In this document: in pieces, positions 1 to 7,572 of the stretch
Position numbering within the stretch: position 1 is the stretch's first letter
How the letters are laid out: each line of letters opens with the position of its first letter
Assembly: GCA_964397015.1 (NCBI GenBank)
Contig: CAYNHL010000139.1
Location: forward strand, 1 to 9,125
Source: MADRE2 sp964397015
GTDB lineage: Bacteria > Desulfobacterota > Desulfobacteria > Desulfobacterales > Desulfobacteraceae
Reading direction: 5' to 3'
Length of the DNA: 9,125 nucleotides
Notes under the pieces: generated by a model
Databases searched by the model: none
The model's input: only the letters and a program-made list of their open reading frames with translations
Told to the model about the DNA's origin: nothing
Made by a program: the position numbers and the translations under genes

Positions 1-54
1 TTGTCCTGCTTGTCCTGCTTGTCCTGCTTGTCCTGCTTGTCCTGCTTGTCCTGC
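1..54 (-). repeat. 9-bp tandem repeat encoding Gln-Asp-Lys, six copies, cut by window edge
   Basis: The plus strand reads TTGTCCTGC six times in perfect tandem, reaching the first base, so the true copy number may be larger. On the minus strand each unit is CAGGACAAG and is in frame with the BatB-BatC fusion, giving repeated Q-D-K. It is preceded by six consecutive Gln codons. The unit length is a multiple of three, so copy-number change would lengthen or shorten the charged tail without breaking the frame. Confidence 0.95.
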
Positions 55-1487
55 TGTTGCTGCTGCTGTTCTTTTACCTTTTTGACAAACTCCAGGTTCT
101 CGCGGGCCAGATGATCATCCGGATATTGAGCCAGAACGGACTCATAACCATCGATGGCTTCTGACAGTTCTCCAAGCCTGTAATGTGTGTTGGCCATATT
201 ATACATGGATTTATGCCTGAGCTCGTCATCCGATTTTTTCATGGCCTCTTTGAAATGTGTCAGCGCCAGCTCATAGGACTTGTTTTTATAGGCGGCAGTA
301 CCCAGGTTGTAATAATGCACCGGGTTGTCAGGGTCTTCGAGCTGGGCATTGACAAACTGATCCAGCGCCTCTCCAAACTGCTGTTCCTGATAGGCATCGA
401 TGCCTTTTTTAACTTTTGTGAAAACAAATGCATGCCCCGGGCCTGGACGTAAAACAAGTACCAGGCAGACCAAAGCAAAAAACCAGCGATGTCTGTGACC
501 CGGTCCTGCGTTTGTCATTCCAAGTTCGATGAGCAGCAGCAGCACCGAAGGGAACAAAAACCACTGGAACCGGTTTTCCCATATCTTCTTTTGTGATGTC
601 TGCAATGTCGTTTCTTCCATGCCTGACCTGATATCCCTGAAAATACGCTCAAAATCCATATCTCCCGCTGTTGAACGCTCATATCTCCCCCCGGTCAGGC
701 GGGCTATGTTTTCAAGCATCCTGCCGTCCAGTGCGGACATGACTATATTGTTCGAGGCATCTTTTATAAAACCGCCTTCCGGATCCGGTACGGGCGCCCC
801 CTGCTCACTTCCAACCCCGATGGAAAAAATTTTCACACCCTGCTTTGCAGCTTTTTCTGCCATTTTTTCCGGATCAGATACAGTGTCTTCTCCGTCGGTA
901 ATCAAAATAATGGCCTTTTGCGTATCTGTATCCTGTTCAAATGCGTTCAGACAGGTATCCATGGCCGCAGACAGGTTTGTGCCGCCTACCGGAAGAAAAT
1001 CGGGTGTAAGCGCCCGCAGGAAAAGATGGAAGGCATCGTGATCCAGAGTCAGGGGGCATTGCATTATGGCCTGGCCGGAAAACGCCACCAGCCCGGCCCG
1101 GTCTGATTCAAGCCGGTTGAGCAGGTCCACGATCTCCCGCTTTGCCCGCTCCAGGCGTGACGGGCTGATATCAGTTGCCAGCATGCTTTTGGAGCAATCC
1201 AGTGCCACCATGATATCCACCCCTTTCTGGCGCACCGTGACCCATTTGTAACCTGCCTGAGGTCCTGACAGTGCTACTGTACCAAGCACCAGGGCCACTG
1301 TGTACAGCACGGCCCTGATCCATCGTTTTTTATGAGACAGACCAGGGATTATGACAGGGATCATGGATTTGCCGGCATAGGCATCGATGATTTTCTTCCG
1401 TGTCCGCTGGCCATATACAAGTATCCCGGCCGCCAGGACCGCACCCCATAAAAAAAACAGGTATTCAGGATTGCTGAACTGTATCAT
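1..1487 (-). CDS. batB: BatB-BatC fusion: membrane VWA domain plus TPR protein (partial, 3' end outside window)
   Basis: The frame starts at ATG 1487-1485 and stays open to base 1, giving at least 495 residues; the stop lies outside the window. Seen: hydrophobic segments at about 7-25 and 58-75, then a VWA domain at about 90-285 with a complete MIDAS (DCSKS at 97-101, T170, ITDGED with D198). Two more hydrophobic segments follow at about 307-321 and 334-347, then roughly three TPR-like repeats (about 360-468) and a Gln-rich tail that becomes (QDK)n. The first half matches BatB and the second matches BatC, joined in one chain. VWA-TPR proteins in this operon position are known in proteobacteria, so the fusion itself is not new. 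The start lies 2 bases after the batA stop, implying translational coupling. Expected role: a metal-dependent protein-protein interaction scaffold at the membrane, working with MoxR and BatA; the exact substrate is unknown for the family. Confidence 0.93.
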   Translation of the reverse strand, partial: MIQFSNPEYLFFLWGAVLAAGILVYGQRTRKKIIDAYAGKSMIPVIIPGLSHKKRWIRAVLYTVALVLGTVALSGPQAGYKWVTVRQKGVDIMVALDCSKSMLATDISPSRLERAKREIVDLLNRLESDRAGLVAFSGQAIMQCPLTLDHDAFHLFLRALTPDFLPVGGTNLSAAMDTCLNAFEQDTDTQKAIILITDGEDTVSDPEKMAEKAAKQGVKIFSIGVGSEQGAPVPDPEGGFIKDASNNIVMSALDGRMLENIARLTGGRYERSTAGDMDFERIFRDIRSGMEETTLQTSQKKIWENRFQWFLFPSVLLLLIELGMTNAGPGHRHRWFFALVCLVLVLRPGPGHAFVFTKVKKGIDAYQEQQFGEALDQFVNAQLEDPDNPVHYYNLGTAAYKNKSYELALTHFKEAMKKSDDELRHKSMYNMANTHYRLGELSEAIDGYESVLAQYPDDHLARENLEFVKKVKEQQQQQQDKQDKQDKQDKQDKQD

Positions 1488-1489
1488 GG

Positions 1490-2485
1490 TCAAGGTACCT
1501 GTATCAGTCTTGTATTTGACAGCAGGATATACAAAAACATAAGCAGCATCCCGGGTATGACGAACCATGGGTACAGCTCCTTGTATTCCACCCATTCATC
1601 CATCTCGACCTTAGTTGTTTCGAGCCTGTCAATCATGCCGTATATCTGCTTGAGCCCCTCGGTGTCGTCTGCCTTGAAAAACCTGCCCGAAGTTTTTTGT
1701 GCAATGGTTTCAAGGGCTTTTAAGTCCACTTCCACCTTCCGGTAGACATACTGATCACCAAATACGCCCTTGACACGGTAAGGGGCCTGCCCGCTGGTTC
1801 CTACCGCTATGGTGTAAATTTTCACGTTCCTGCGGCCGGCAATATCCGCGGCCGCTTCCCATGAAATTTCACCGGCATTGCTTTTACCGTCCGTCAATAA
1901 AATAATGATATTGGACCGGCTTTCAATATCTTCCAGGCGCTTGAGTGAAATGCCGATGGCATCTCCGATGGCAGTGGCCGGTCCGGCCATGCCGATGGTC
2001 AGCCGGTCGAGCACATAGGATATGGTGTTATAATCCTGTGTCAGTGGAATTTGTGTAAACGCGTTTGATCCAAATACCACCATTCCTATACGGTCACCCG
2101 ATCTTTTTGTGATAAATTCCGACACAACTCCCTTGACGGCTTCGAGCCGGTCAACGACTTTGCCCTCCCTTTCGAAATCAAGGGCGCTCATGCTGTTGGA
2201 CAGGTCAAGGGCAAGGACTATGTTGATGCCCTCGGTCATGACATTGACGTTCCTGTTGCCCAGCTGGGGCCTTGCAAGGGCTGTCACCATGAGAACCACG
2301 GCCAGCAGTTTCATCAATAAAAGCAATCGTGTCAACAAAACAGGGGTAAAAAAAGAATTTCCTGAAGATTCCGGAAGTCCGGATACATTGATACAAATGG
2401 GCTTGAGGGTTTTATGCCGGTAGACCGGGATGATGGCAAGCAGCAGCAGGCAACAAAAAAACAGAGGCGAAGCAAACCTAAACAT
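1490..2485 (-). CDS. batA: BatA-like membrane-anchored von Willebrand factor A protein
   Basis: A 331-residue protein. Seen: N-terminal hydrophobic segment at about 5-22, a second at about 52-71, a VWA domain at about 86-290, and a C-terminal membrane segment at about 306-322. The MIDAS is complete: DLSNS at 94-98, T171 in GPATAIGD, and D199 in LLTDGKSNAG. This layout and length are standard for BatA. The frame is open further upstream to 2599, but the ATG at 2485 is preferred: AAGGAG lies about 9 bases upstream, and from there the protein begins with the usual membrane segment. The start overlaps the end of the DUF4381 gene by 8 bases, and batB begins 2 bases after its stop. In this family the VWA domain faces the periplasm between membrane segments and binds a divalent cation. 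Function in aerotolerance or envelope stress is reported for some relatives but cannot be assigned here. Confidence 0.93.
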   Translation of the reverse strand: MFRFASPLFFCCLLLLAIIPVYRHKTLKPICINVSGLPESSGNSFFTPVLLTRLLLLMKLLAVVLMVTALARPQLGNRNVNVMTEGINIVLALDLSNSMSALDFEREGKVVDRLEAVKGVVSEFITKRSGDRIGMVVFGSNAFTQIPLTQDYNTISYVLDRLTIGMAGPATAIGDAIGISLKRLEDIESRSNIIILLTDGKSNAGEISWEAAADIAGRRNVKIYTIAVGTSGQAPYRVKGVFGDQYVYRKVEVDLKALETIAQKTSGRFFKADDTEGLKQIYGMIDRLETTKVEMDEWVEYKELYPWFVIPGMLLMFLYILLSNTRLIQVP

Positions 2486-3014
2486 GGCTTGAATCTCCTT
2501 TTGGCAGGGTTTCCCATATAATGGAAACAACCTGCCTGGCCTTTTTGAGATCAGCCTGCACCATGTCCTGCGCCGGCCTGTGACCGGCGTACTTGACATG
2601 GTCAGATGCCTTCATCAGGTCAATCAACCTCTGCCGCAGCTGATGGTCCAGCGTACAGCCCGCCAGCACCCTGTTCAATTCCTGGGTAGTCATCTCAAGA
2701 GCCCTTATTTCCAGGGCACGGCCGATGAACCTTTTCAACACGGCCGTTATAGCAAAATAAAACTCGCGCAAATCTGAAAACGGCATGTCCGCCAGCCGGT
2801 CCAGGGCCTCTATTGCCTGTTCAAGCGGCGGCGGCGGGGGGGGTAACATCAGGCGATGACCGGATGAGGGAGATTTTCGCCCTGCAAACCGCCTCAGCAG
2901 CCAGAACAGCAGACATCCCAGGATCAACACTCCCAGAAACACCAGGCCGGCCTTTATCAACAGCGGATCGATCCCTGTCTGCACAGGTGCCTGTATATCA
3001 TGGATATCTTCCAT
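2478..3014 (-). CDS. DUF4381-type small membrane protein of the moxR-bat operon
   Basis: A 178-residue protein. Seen: a short N-terminus, one membrane segment at about 20-41 followed by basic residues (RRFAGRK), a linker with six consecutive prolines (58-63), and an alpha-helical domain from about 64 to 170 containing LREFYFAITAVLKRF and an ALEMTTQELNRVL stretch. That helical part resembles DUF4381 proteins, which occupy the same slot between DUF58 and BatA in proteobacterial operons. The poly-Pro is partly encoded by a run of eight G on the plus strand (2836-2843). The ATG directly abuts the DUF58 stop codon and no good Shine-Dalgarno is visible, so translation probably depends on coupling. 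Biochemical role is unknown; a membrane partner of the VWA proteins is a reasonable inference. Confidence 0.85.
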   Translation of the reverse strand: MEDIHDIQAPVQTGIDPLLIKAGLVFLGVLILGCLLFWLLRRFAGRKSPSSGHRLMLPPPPPPLEQAIEALDRLADMPFSDLREFYFAITAVLKRFIGRALEIRALEMTTQELNRVLAGCTLDHQLRQRLIDLMKASDHVKYAGHRPAQDMVQADLKKARQVVSIIWETLPKGDSSHV

Positions 3015-3893
3015 TTACCGGTATCGCAGCTCCCTGTATTTGAAATAACGGGTCAGGGCATCGGAAACCGTGTCCCGGGTGCCTATCTGTACCATATCAG
3101 ACCTGGCTTTTGAAAAAGTGGCGACAGCGGCCGCAGTCCAGGTGTTTTTTTGTGTTTCATACCAGTTGCGCACCTTTTTGTCAGATGCATCCACCATAAT
3201 GGTCCGTCCGGTTTCAAAATCACATAATGTCACTATACCCCTGCCGGGCAGCTGTGTGTCGGCAGTATCCGAAACCAGTACTCCGATTATTTCGTGCCTT
3301 GCCTTCAGACGTTTCAAAGATTGTTCATATGGATCCGATATAAAATCAGACACTACAAACACCAGTGCCTTTTTTACGGCAACTTTGGAAAGATAATCAA
3401 ACCCGGCCGACAGACAGGTCTTGCCGCCGCCGGGCGAAAAGGTAAATATTTCCCTTATAAGCCGCCACACATGGGCAGATCCCTTTTTCGGCGGTATATA
3501 CTTTTCAACATGGTCGGTAAAGAACAATGCCCCTACCTTGTCATTGTTTCTGACCGCATTGAATGCCAGCACCGAAGCGATCTCCGCAACTTTTTCAAGT
3601 TTCCGGCCGTGAAACGTACCGAAGTTCAATGACCGGCTCATGTCGACCATGAGCATTACTATGCGCTCCCTTTCCTCCCTGTACAATTTCACAAAAGGCC
3701 TTCCCAGCCGGGCCGACACCTTCCAGTCAATGGTCTTGACATCGTCTCCCGGGCTGTATTCTCGGACCTCCTCGAACTCAATACCCGTTCCCCTGAATAC
3801 CGAACGGTACTGTCCGGCCATCATGGTATTGACAGCACGGCTGGATTTAATGTGTATACGTTTGATTTTTTTAATTATATGTGCTGGAATCAT
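3015..3893 (-). CDS. DUF58 family protein (MoxR-associated, VWA-like fold)
   Basis: A 292-residue soluble-looking protein with no membrane segment. Seen: the DUF58 signature of VREYSPGDD (43-51) followed by IDWK (55-58), ARLGRPFVK (61-69) and YREERER (71-77). A VWA-like core follows, with a MIDAS-like DMSRS at 84-88, T159 and D183 in VVSDFIS. DUF58 proteins almost always sit next to moxR and are thought to be clients or partners of the MoxR ATPase. Here the gene begins 8 bases after the moxR stop and ends immediately before the next ATG, so it belongs to one operon. Some DUF58 relatives carry N-terminal membrane anchors; this one starts directly with the cytoplasmic part, a common shorter form. 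The Shine-Dalgarno at ATG 3893 is weak, but the protein aligns well with the family from this start. Confidence 0.92.
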   Translation of the reverse strand: MIPAHIIKKIKRIHIKSSRAVNTMMAGQYRSVFRGTGIEFEEVREYSPGDDVKTIDWKVSARLGRPFVKLYREERERIVMLMVDMSRSLNFGTFHGRKLEKVAEIASVLAFNAVRNNDKVGALFFTDHVEKYIPPKKGSAHVWRLIREIFTFSPGGGKTCLSAGFDYLSKVAVKKALVFVVSDFISDPYEQSLKRLKARHEIIGVLVSDTADTQLPGRGIVTLCDFETGRTIMVDASDKKVRNWYETQKNTWTAAAVATFSKARSDMVQIGTRDTVSDALTRYFKYRELRYR

Positions 3894-3901
3894 AATTTGA
3901 T

Positions 3902-4885
3902 TCAGGGAACCTCGACAGCGTCAAAAACCTGTTTGATCACATCGTCTGTTTTCATGTCTTCGGCTTCTGCCTCAAAGGACAGGATGATACGGTGTCTTAA
4001 AACATCGGGCGCAACGGTCTTGATATCCTGCGGTGTGACATAGGCCCTGCCGGACAGAAAAGCCCTGGCTTTTGCAGCCCTTGCCAGAAAAATCGTGGCC
4101 CTTGGAGAGGCACCGTATTCTATATAATCCGCTATGTCCAGCCCGAAGGGCCTTGGATCACGGGTGGCCGACACCAGGTCCACGATATAGGATTTGAGCT
4201 TGTCATCCATATATATCTGGTCCACAAGGCCGGACAAACGGGCAAGATCTTTTGGTGTGACTACCGGATGAACCGGTTCGGCGCGGCTGAAACTGTTTTT
4301 CTGCAGAATCTCCAGTTCCTGGCCTTTGTCCGGGTAGTCGATCATGACCTTTAACATGAACCGGTCCACCTGGGCTTCAGGAAGGGGATAGGTACCTTCG
4401 TGCTCGATGGGATTCTGGGTTGCCAGTACCAGGAAAGGGTCAGGCAGTAAAAAGGTTGTCTCCCCAATAGTGATCTGTTTTTCCTGCATGGCCTCCAGAA
4501 GTGCTGACTGAACCTTGGAGGGGGCCCGGTTGATCTCATCGGCCAGGATGATATTGTTGAACAGCGGTCCCTTCCGGGTCACGAACTCCCCGGTTTTGGG
4601 CCGGTAAATCTCGGTTCCCATGAGATCTGCAGGAAGAAGGTCGGGGGTGAACTGTATCCGCTTGAAATCAAGTTGTACAGCTGCGGCCAGCGCCTTTACA
4701 GCACTGGTTTTTGCAAGGCCCGGAACCCCTTCTATCAGGATATGACCTGTGCACAGCAACCCGGTCAACAGGCTGTCCACAAGCTGTTCCTGGCCTACAA
4801 GCGTTTTTCTTATCTCGTTTCTGATACTTGAAATCAGTACATGGGTTTCTTCGATTGCCTGTTTGACCTGTTCCATAATTACCAT
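3902..4885 (-). CDS. moxR: MoxR family AAA+ ATPase
   Basis: A 327-residue AAA+ ATPase, the usual length for MoxR. Seen: Walker A GVPGLAKT at 53-60, Walker B ILADEIN at 113-119, sensor-1 region ATQNPIEHEG at 155-164, the family hallmark YPLPEAQVDRF at 166-176 with the likely arginine finger, and the sensor-2 motif GASPRAT at 258-264. MoxR proteins form hexamers that use ATP hydrolysis to remodel or activate partner proteins with VWA domains. Four such partner-type genes follow directly downstream. It is the first gene of the operon, about 46 bases downstream of the predicted transcription start. An alternative ATG three codons in (4876) cannot be excluded, because neither start has a strong Shine-Dalgarno. 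All catalytic motifs look intact. Confidence 0.96.
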   Translation of the reverse strand: MVIMEQVKQAIEETHVLISSIRNEIRKTLVGQEQLVDSLLTGLLCTGHILIEGVPGLAKTSAVKALAAAVQLDFKRIQFTPDLLPADLMGTEIYRPKTGEFVTRKGPLFNNIILADEINRAPSKVQSALLEAMQEKQITIGETTFLLPDPFLVLATQNPIEHEGTYPLPEAQVDRFMLKVMIDYPDKGQELEILQKNSFSRAEPVHPVVTPKDLARLSGLVDQIYMDDKLKSYIVDLVSATRDPRPFGLDIADYIEYGASPRATIFLARAAKARAFLSGRAYVTPQDIKTVAPDVLRHRIILSFEAEAEDMKTDDVIKQVFDAVEVP

Positions 4886-4937
4886 CCGAAAGTTGATTTA
4901 CCAGCGCTTCTGACTCACCTGTCAAATATGATAGGGT

Positions 4938-4966
4938 AATATAGATACAGGGAAAAATGGTGTCAA
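4938..4966 (-). promoter_or_regulatory. Sigma-70-type promoter of the moxR-bat operon
   Basis: On the minus strand TTGACA (4966-4961, perfect -35) is followed after exactly 17 bases by TATATT (4943-4938, five of six matches to the -10 consensus). The predicted start of transcription is near 4931, giving a leader of about 46 bases before the moxR ATG. It lies in the 125-base gap between the TetR gene and moxR, so the bat operon need not depend on read-through. No GC-rich terminator is visible after the TetR gene. Confidence 0.75.
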
Positions 4967-5010
4967 GTTACCGTTTGGTCATGAAAACATTGAAAAAATG
5001 AAAGGAGAGA

Positions 5011-5625
5011 TCAGGATTGGATCAGCTGATCACTGTAGAGCGATGCCGTGATTTTTACAAGCTTGAGAATATGCTGCCTGGGAAGGTCCTGGTTCTTTTT
5101 GGGATGATTTTTAAAAGTCATTAAAATTCCTGTTATGGCTGCGATAAAGGAATGGGAATACAATCTGGCGGCTGACTTGTCGACCCCGTAACGTTCTAGA
5201 AGATGGGCAAAAAGATCGAAAAAGTTCTTGGTCACGGAACCGAATTTTCCAATCACCGGTTTTTTCAGATCATTTTTCATCATCAAATAAGCCATCATTT
5301 GAAACGTGGATTCATTTTCCAGAAGGTGGGTGACAAATTTTATGCCGAATTCTTCGATTGTGGCGGGTTTTTCTTTTTTTGCCATCTGCTCGAACTCTTT
5401 GCTCACCTGGGAGATATCCTGTAAAAAAGCCTCGTTGAACAAATCTTTCTGGCTTGGAAAATACCGGTACAGCGTGGCAGGAGACACGCCGGCCTCGTCG
5501 GCTACATCCCGCATCCCGACTTCATAAAAAGGCTTTCTGGCAAAAAGGTTCAATGCAGATTGAACCACGATCTGTTTTCTGGCCTGTTTTTCTTTTTCCT
5601 TCAACTCCGCAAATTTGGACACCAC
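5011..5625 (-). CDS. TetR/AcrR family transcriptional regulator
   Basis: A 204-residue protein. Seen: an N-terminal TetR-type DNA-binding domain at about 14-65, with ALNLFARKPFYEVGMRDVA leading into the recognition helix region EAGVSPATLYRYFPSQKDLF (about 44-63). The C-terminal all-helical ligand and dimerisation domain shows no clear ligand signature. The start is a GTG at 5625, or the adjacent GTG at 5622; AGGA sits about 7 bases upstream of the first, and a TAG lies in frame a little further up with no ATG between. It is 105 bases downstream of the chemoreceptor gene and 125 bases upstream of moxR, all on the same strand. The target could be itself, the neighbouring bat promoter or distant genes; the sequence does not decide. 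A short inverted repeat upstream is a candidate autoregulatory operator. Confidence 0.92.
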   Translation of the reverse strand: MVSKFAELKEKEKQARKQIVVQSALNLFARKPFYEVGMRDVADEAGVSPATLYRYFPSQKDLFNEAFLQDISQVSKEFEQMAKKEKPATIEEFGIKFVTHLLENESTFQMMAYLMMKNDLKKPVIGKFGSVTKNFFDLFAHLLERYGVDKSAARLYSHSFIAAITGILMTFKNHPKKNQDLPRQHILKLVKITASLYSDQLIQS

Positions 5626-5657
5626 CGCAGATTCCTGCCTTTCATTCTAATGACCGT

Positions 5658-5675
5658 TGTTTTAAATGAAAAACA
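5658..5675. promoter_or_regulatory. Candidate operator: TGTTTT-N6-AAAACA inverted repeat upstream of the TetR gene
   Basis: An 18-bp inverted repeat with perfect 6-bp half-sites lies 32 bases upstream of the GTG start of the TetR-family gene. TetR regulators often bind short palindromes overlapping their own promoter, so position and symmetry fit. The half-sites are A/T-rich, so chance occurrence is possible, and I found no second copy upstream of another gene in the window. Confidence 0.3.
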
Positions 5676-5730
5676 CTTATCACCTGCCGTGACTCCTGAC
5701 AAGACAAAAAAATCCTGCTTTAAAAATTTA

Positions 5731-7455
5731 TTATTCCCCTGTCTTGAAAGTCGCAACAATCTCATTGAGGGTTTGGGCCATATTTTTCATGTCATCGGCA
5801 CTGGACATCACCTGGTCTGAATTGGTTTTTATCTTTACCGTCGCTTCCTTCACTCCCTCGATATCTTCATTGATACCCTGTGCGGCCCGGGATCCCTGGC
5901 TTACGTTTTCATTGGCATCCTGGATGCCGGATGACAGGCCGGAAATATTGTCGGCGATTTCCTTTGTCACTGTGGACTGCTCAGTGACGGCAGCAGCTAT
6001 AGTGGACACGATATCGTTAACATCTGAAATAACACCCGACACCTCTTTAATGGCGGTCACCGTGGTATCGGTATTGGCCTGGACGCTGTCGATCTGTTCC
6101 CTGATATGTCCCGTGGCAGCTACGGTCTGGTTGGCCAGTTCCTTGATCTCATTGGCCACGACCGCAAATCCCTTGCCGGCCTCTCCCGCCCTTGCCGCCT
6201 CGATGGTGGCATTCAACGCCAGCAGGTTGGTCTGGTCTGAAATCTCCGCAATTGTATCCGTGACCTTTCCAATGGACCTTGCTGCTTCTGTCAGGGCGGT
6301 CATGGTCTTTTCAGCCTCTGATGTCTTGGTGGCCGCACTGTTTGAAATATCCCTGGCTTTTTCTGCATTCTGGGCGATTTCATTTATGGTGGCATTCATT
6401 TCTTCGGCTGCGGAAGCGACCATTCCGGCATTGGTGCTGGACTCTTCCATGGCGGCAGCCACTGCGGTCAAATTGCTGCTCATATCCTGGGCCGCCTCTG
6501 CCACCTTCCCTGCCCGGTCAGATGTATCTGCCGATCCTTGAGCCATCTGGGTGGCAATATCAACCAGATCCGAGGATGAGTGATCAATTTGCCGGGCACT
6601 TTTAGCAAGCTGTTGAATTATATTCACCAGCTTTTCTAAAAACCGGTTGTAATAGGTTCCAAGTTTACCCAGTTCATCATTGGAATCAATGGCGATACGC
6701 TTGGTCAGATCCCCCTCTCCCTGGGCTATGTCCCTGAAGCTGTCAATCATTGAATTCAGGGAACGGCCGATGCCGAATACAATAACCAGGCAAAGCGCCA
6801 CGATAACGGCAAAAATGACACCTGAAACCAGTATCATGTTCCTTATCATGCTTTTTACGCCGGCATCTATATCTTTGGCCATTGCCGCTGTCTGAGTGTC
6901 GATATTGTCTATGTACACGCCTGTGCCAATCCAGTATTCTGTTCCGGGTATCATCTGGGCATAACTTATTTTAGGCGCCTGCCCGACTCCCTTTTTATCC
7001 CACATGTAGGACACAAACCCGCCGCCATCAGATGCCTGCCTGTCAAGCTCGACAATAAGTTTCACGCCATTGGGATCCACGGCTCCTTTCATGTCTTTAC
7101 CGTGCAGGTCCGGGTTTATATGTGAAATATTGGTGGTCCCCCGGTTCACGAAAAAATAGCCGGACTTGTCTTCTTCAAAAACAATACCGGACAGCTGTTT
7201 TCTGATAATCTCGACCTGTTTTTCTTGATCATCTATCCCGGCCAGGGCATTGGAAAGCGTCTTTGCCAATGCATGTGTCGCCACCATTATTTTTTCCTTC
7301 TGGGCCTCATGCATGATACCTGCTGTATCATCAATTGCAGCCTTCTTGACCTTTTGGGCACTGCTGTATGCAAACCAGATCATGATCAAGAACAATGCAA
7401 GAATGGAACAAATGATAAGATACATCCTGCCTTTGATGGATAACCGCTTGAGCAT
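5731..7455 (-). CDS. Methyl-accepting chemotaxis protein with periplasmic single Cache domain
   Basis: A 574-residue chemoreceptor. Seen: TM1 at about 12-29, a periplasmic domain at about 31-205, TM2 at about 206-229, HAMP from about 230-282 and a long cytoplasmic coiled-coil signalling domain. The hairpin tip is the conserved ISDQTNLLALNATIEAARAG (405-424) followed by FAVVANEIKELA. The periplasmic part has single-Cache type 2 features: GYFFVNRGTTNISHINPDLHGKD, a GGGFVSYMWDKKG turn, and PGTEYWIGTGVYIDNID at its end. This domain class often senses small organic acids, but the ligand here is unknown. No CheR-binding pentapeptide is seen at the C-terminus, which ends FKTGE. The frame extends upstream to 7536, but ATG 7455 is preferred: AGGAG lies about 7 bases before it, and the charged MLKRLSIKGR segment correctly precedes TM1. 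It should sit at the inner membrane and signal to CheA/CheW; no che genes are in view. Confidence 0.95.
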   Translation of the reverse strand: MLKRLSIKGRMYLIICSILALFLIMIWFAYSSAQKVKKAAIDDTAGIMHEAQKEKIMVATHALAKTLSNALAGIDDQEKQVEIIRKQLSGIVFEEDKSGYFFVNRGTTNISHINPDLHGKDMKGAVDPNGVKLIVELDRQASDGGGFVSYMWDKKGVGQAPKISYAQMIPGTEYWIGTGVYIDNIDTQTAAMAKDIDAGVKSMIRNMILVSGVIFAVIVALCLVIVFGIGRSLNSMIDSFRDIAQGEGDLTKRIAIDSNDELGKLGTYYNRFLEKLVNIIQQLAKSARQIDHSSSDLVDIATQMAQGSADTSDRAGKVAEAAQDMSSNLTAVAAAMEESSTNAGMVASAAEEMNATINEIAQNAEKARDISNSAATKTSEAEKTMTALTEAARSIGKVTDTIAEISDQTNLLALNATIEAARAGEAGKGFAVVANEIKELANQTVAATGHIREQIDSVQANTDTTVTAIKEVSGVISDVNDIVSTIAAAVTEQSTVTKEIADNISGLSSGIQDANENVSQGSRAAQGINEDIEGVKEATVKIKTNSDQVMSSADDMKNMAQTLNEIVATFKTGE

Positions 7456-7544
7456 TTTTTTCTCCTGTTTTATTTTATCTGGATTGATGAAACCGGACCC
7501 TGCCGGACACTGATCGCTGAAAAACAGCACCGCCATTATGTTCT

Positions 7545-7572
7545 ATTGTGCCATTCTTTTTTCAAAAATCAA
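7545..7572 (-). promoter_or_regulatory. Possible sigma-70-type promoter of the chemoreceptor gene
   Basis: On the minus strand TTGATT (7572-7567) is followed after 16 bases by CACAAT (7550-7545); each hexamer matches consensus at four positions. It would give a leader of about 80 bases before ATG 7455. The overlapping TGGCAC recalls a sigma-54 -24 element, but no GC occurs at the required -12 position. No flagellar sigma-28 pattern was recognised. Confidence 0.35.

Noticed and set aside
529..1041. Plus-strand frame of 170 codons opposite the BatB VWA domain
   Set aside because: The opposite strand codes for a clear VWA domain with an intact MIDAS; the plus product matches nothing and has no start signal.
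2486..2599. 38-residue N-terminal extension of BatA overlapping the DUF4381 gene
   Set aside because: A strong AAGGAG site precedes ATG 2485, and the extension would overlap the upstream coding sequence by more than 100 bases.
5020..5031. Perfect 12-bp palindrome GATCAGCTGATC near the end of the TetR gene
   Set aside because: It lies inside the coding sequence, has no loop or U-run for a terminator, and a single copy is not evidence for an operator.
5744..6541. Long plus-strand frame (265 codons) antisense to the chemoreceptor gene
   Set aside because: It mirrors the Ala/Ser/Thr-rich coiled-coil coding sequence on the other strand, has no ribosome-binding site, and reads as a low-complexity hydrophobic product.
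7456..7536. 27-residue N-terminal extension of the chemoreceptor
   Set aside because: AGGAG directly precedes ATG 7455, and a charged start followed by TM1 is normal; the extension would contain that ribosome-binding site.
7534..7550. TGGCAC upstream of the chemoreceptor as a sigma-54 -24 element
   Set aside because: The -12 GC dinucleotide is absent at the correct 10-base spacing.
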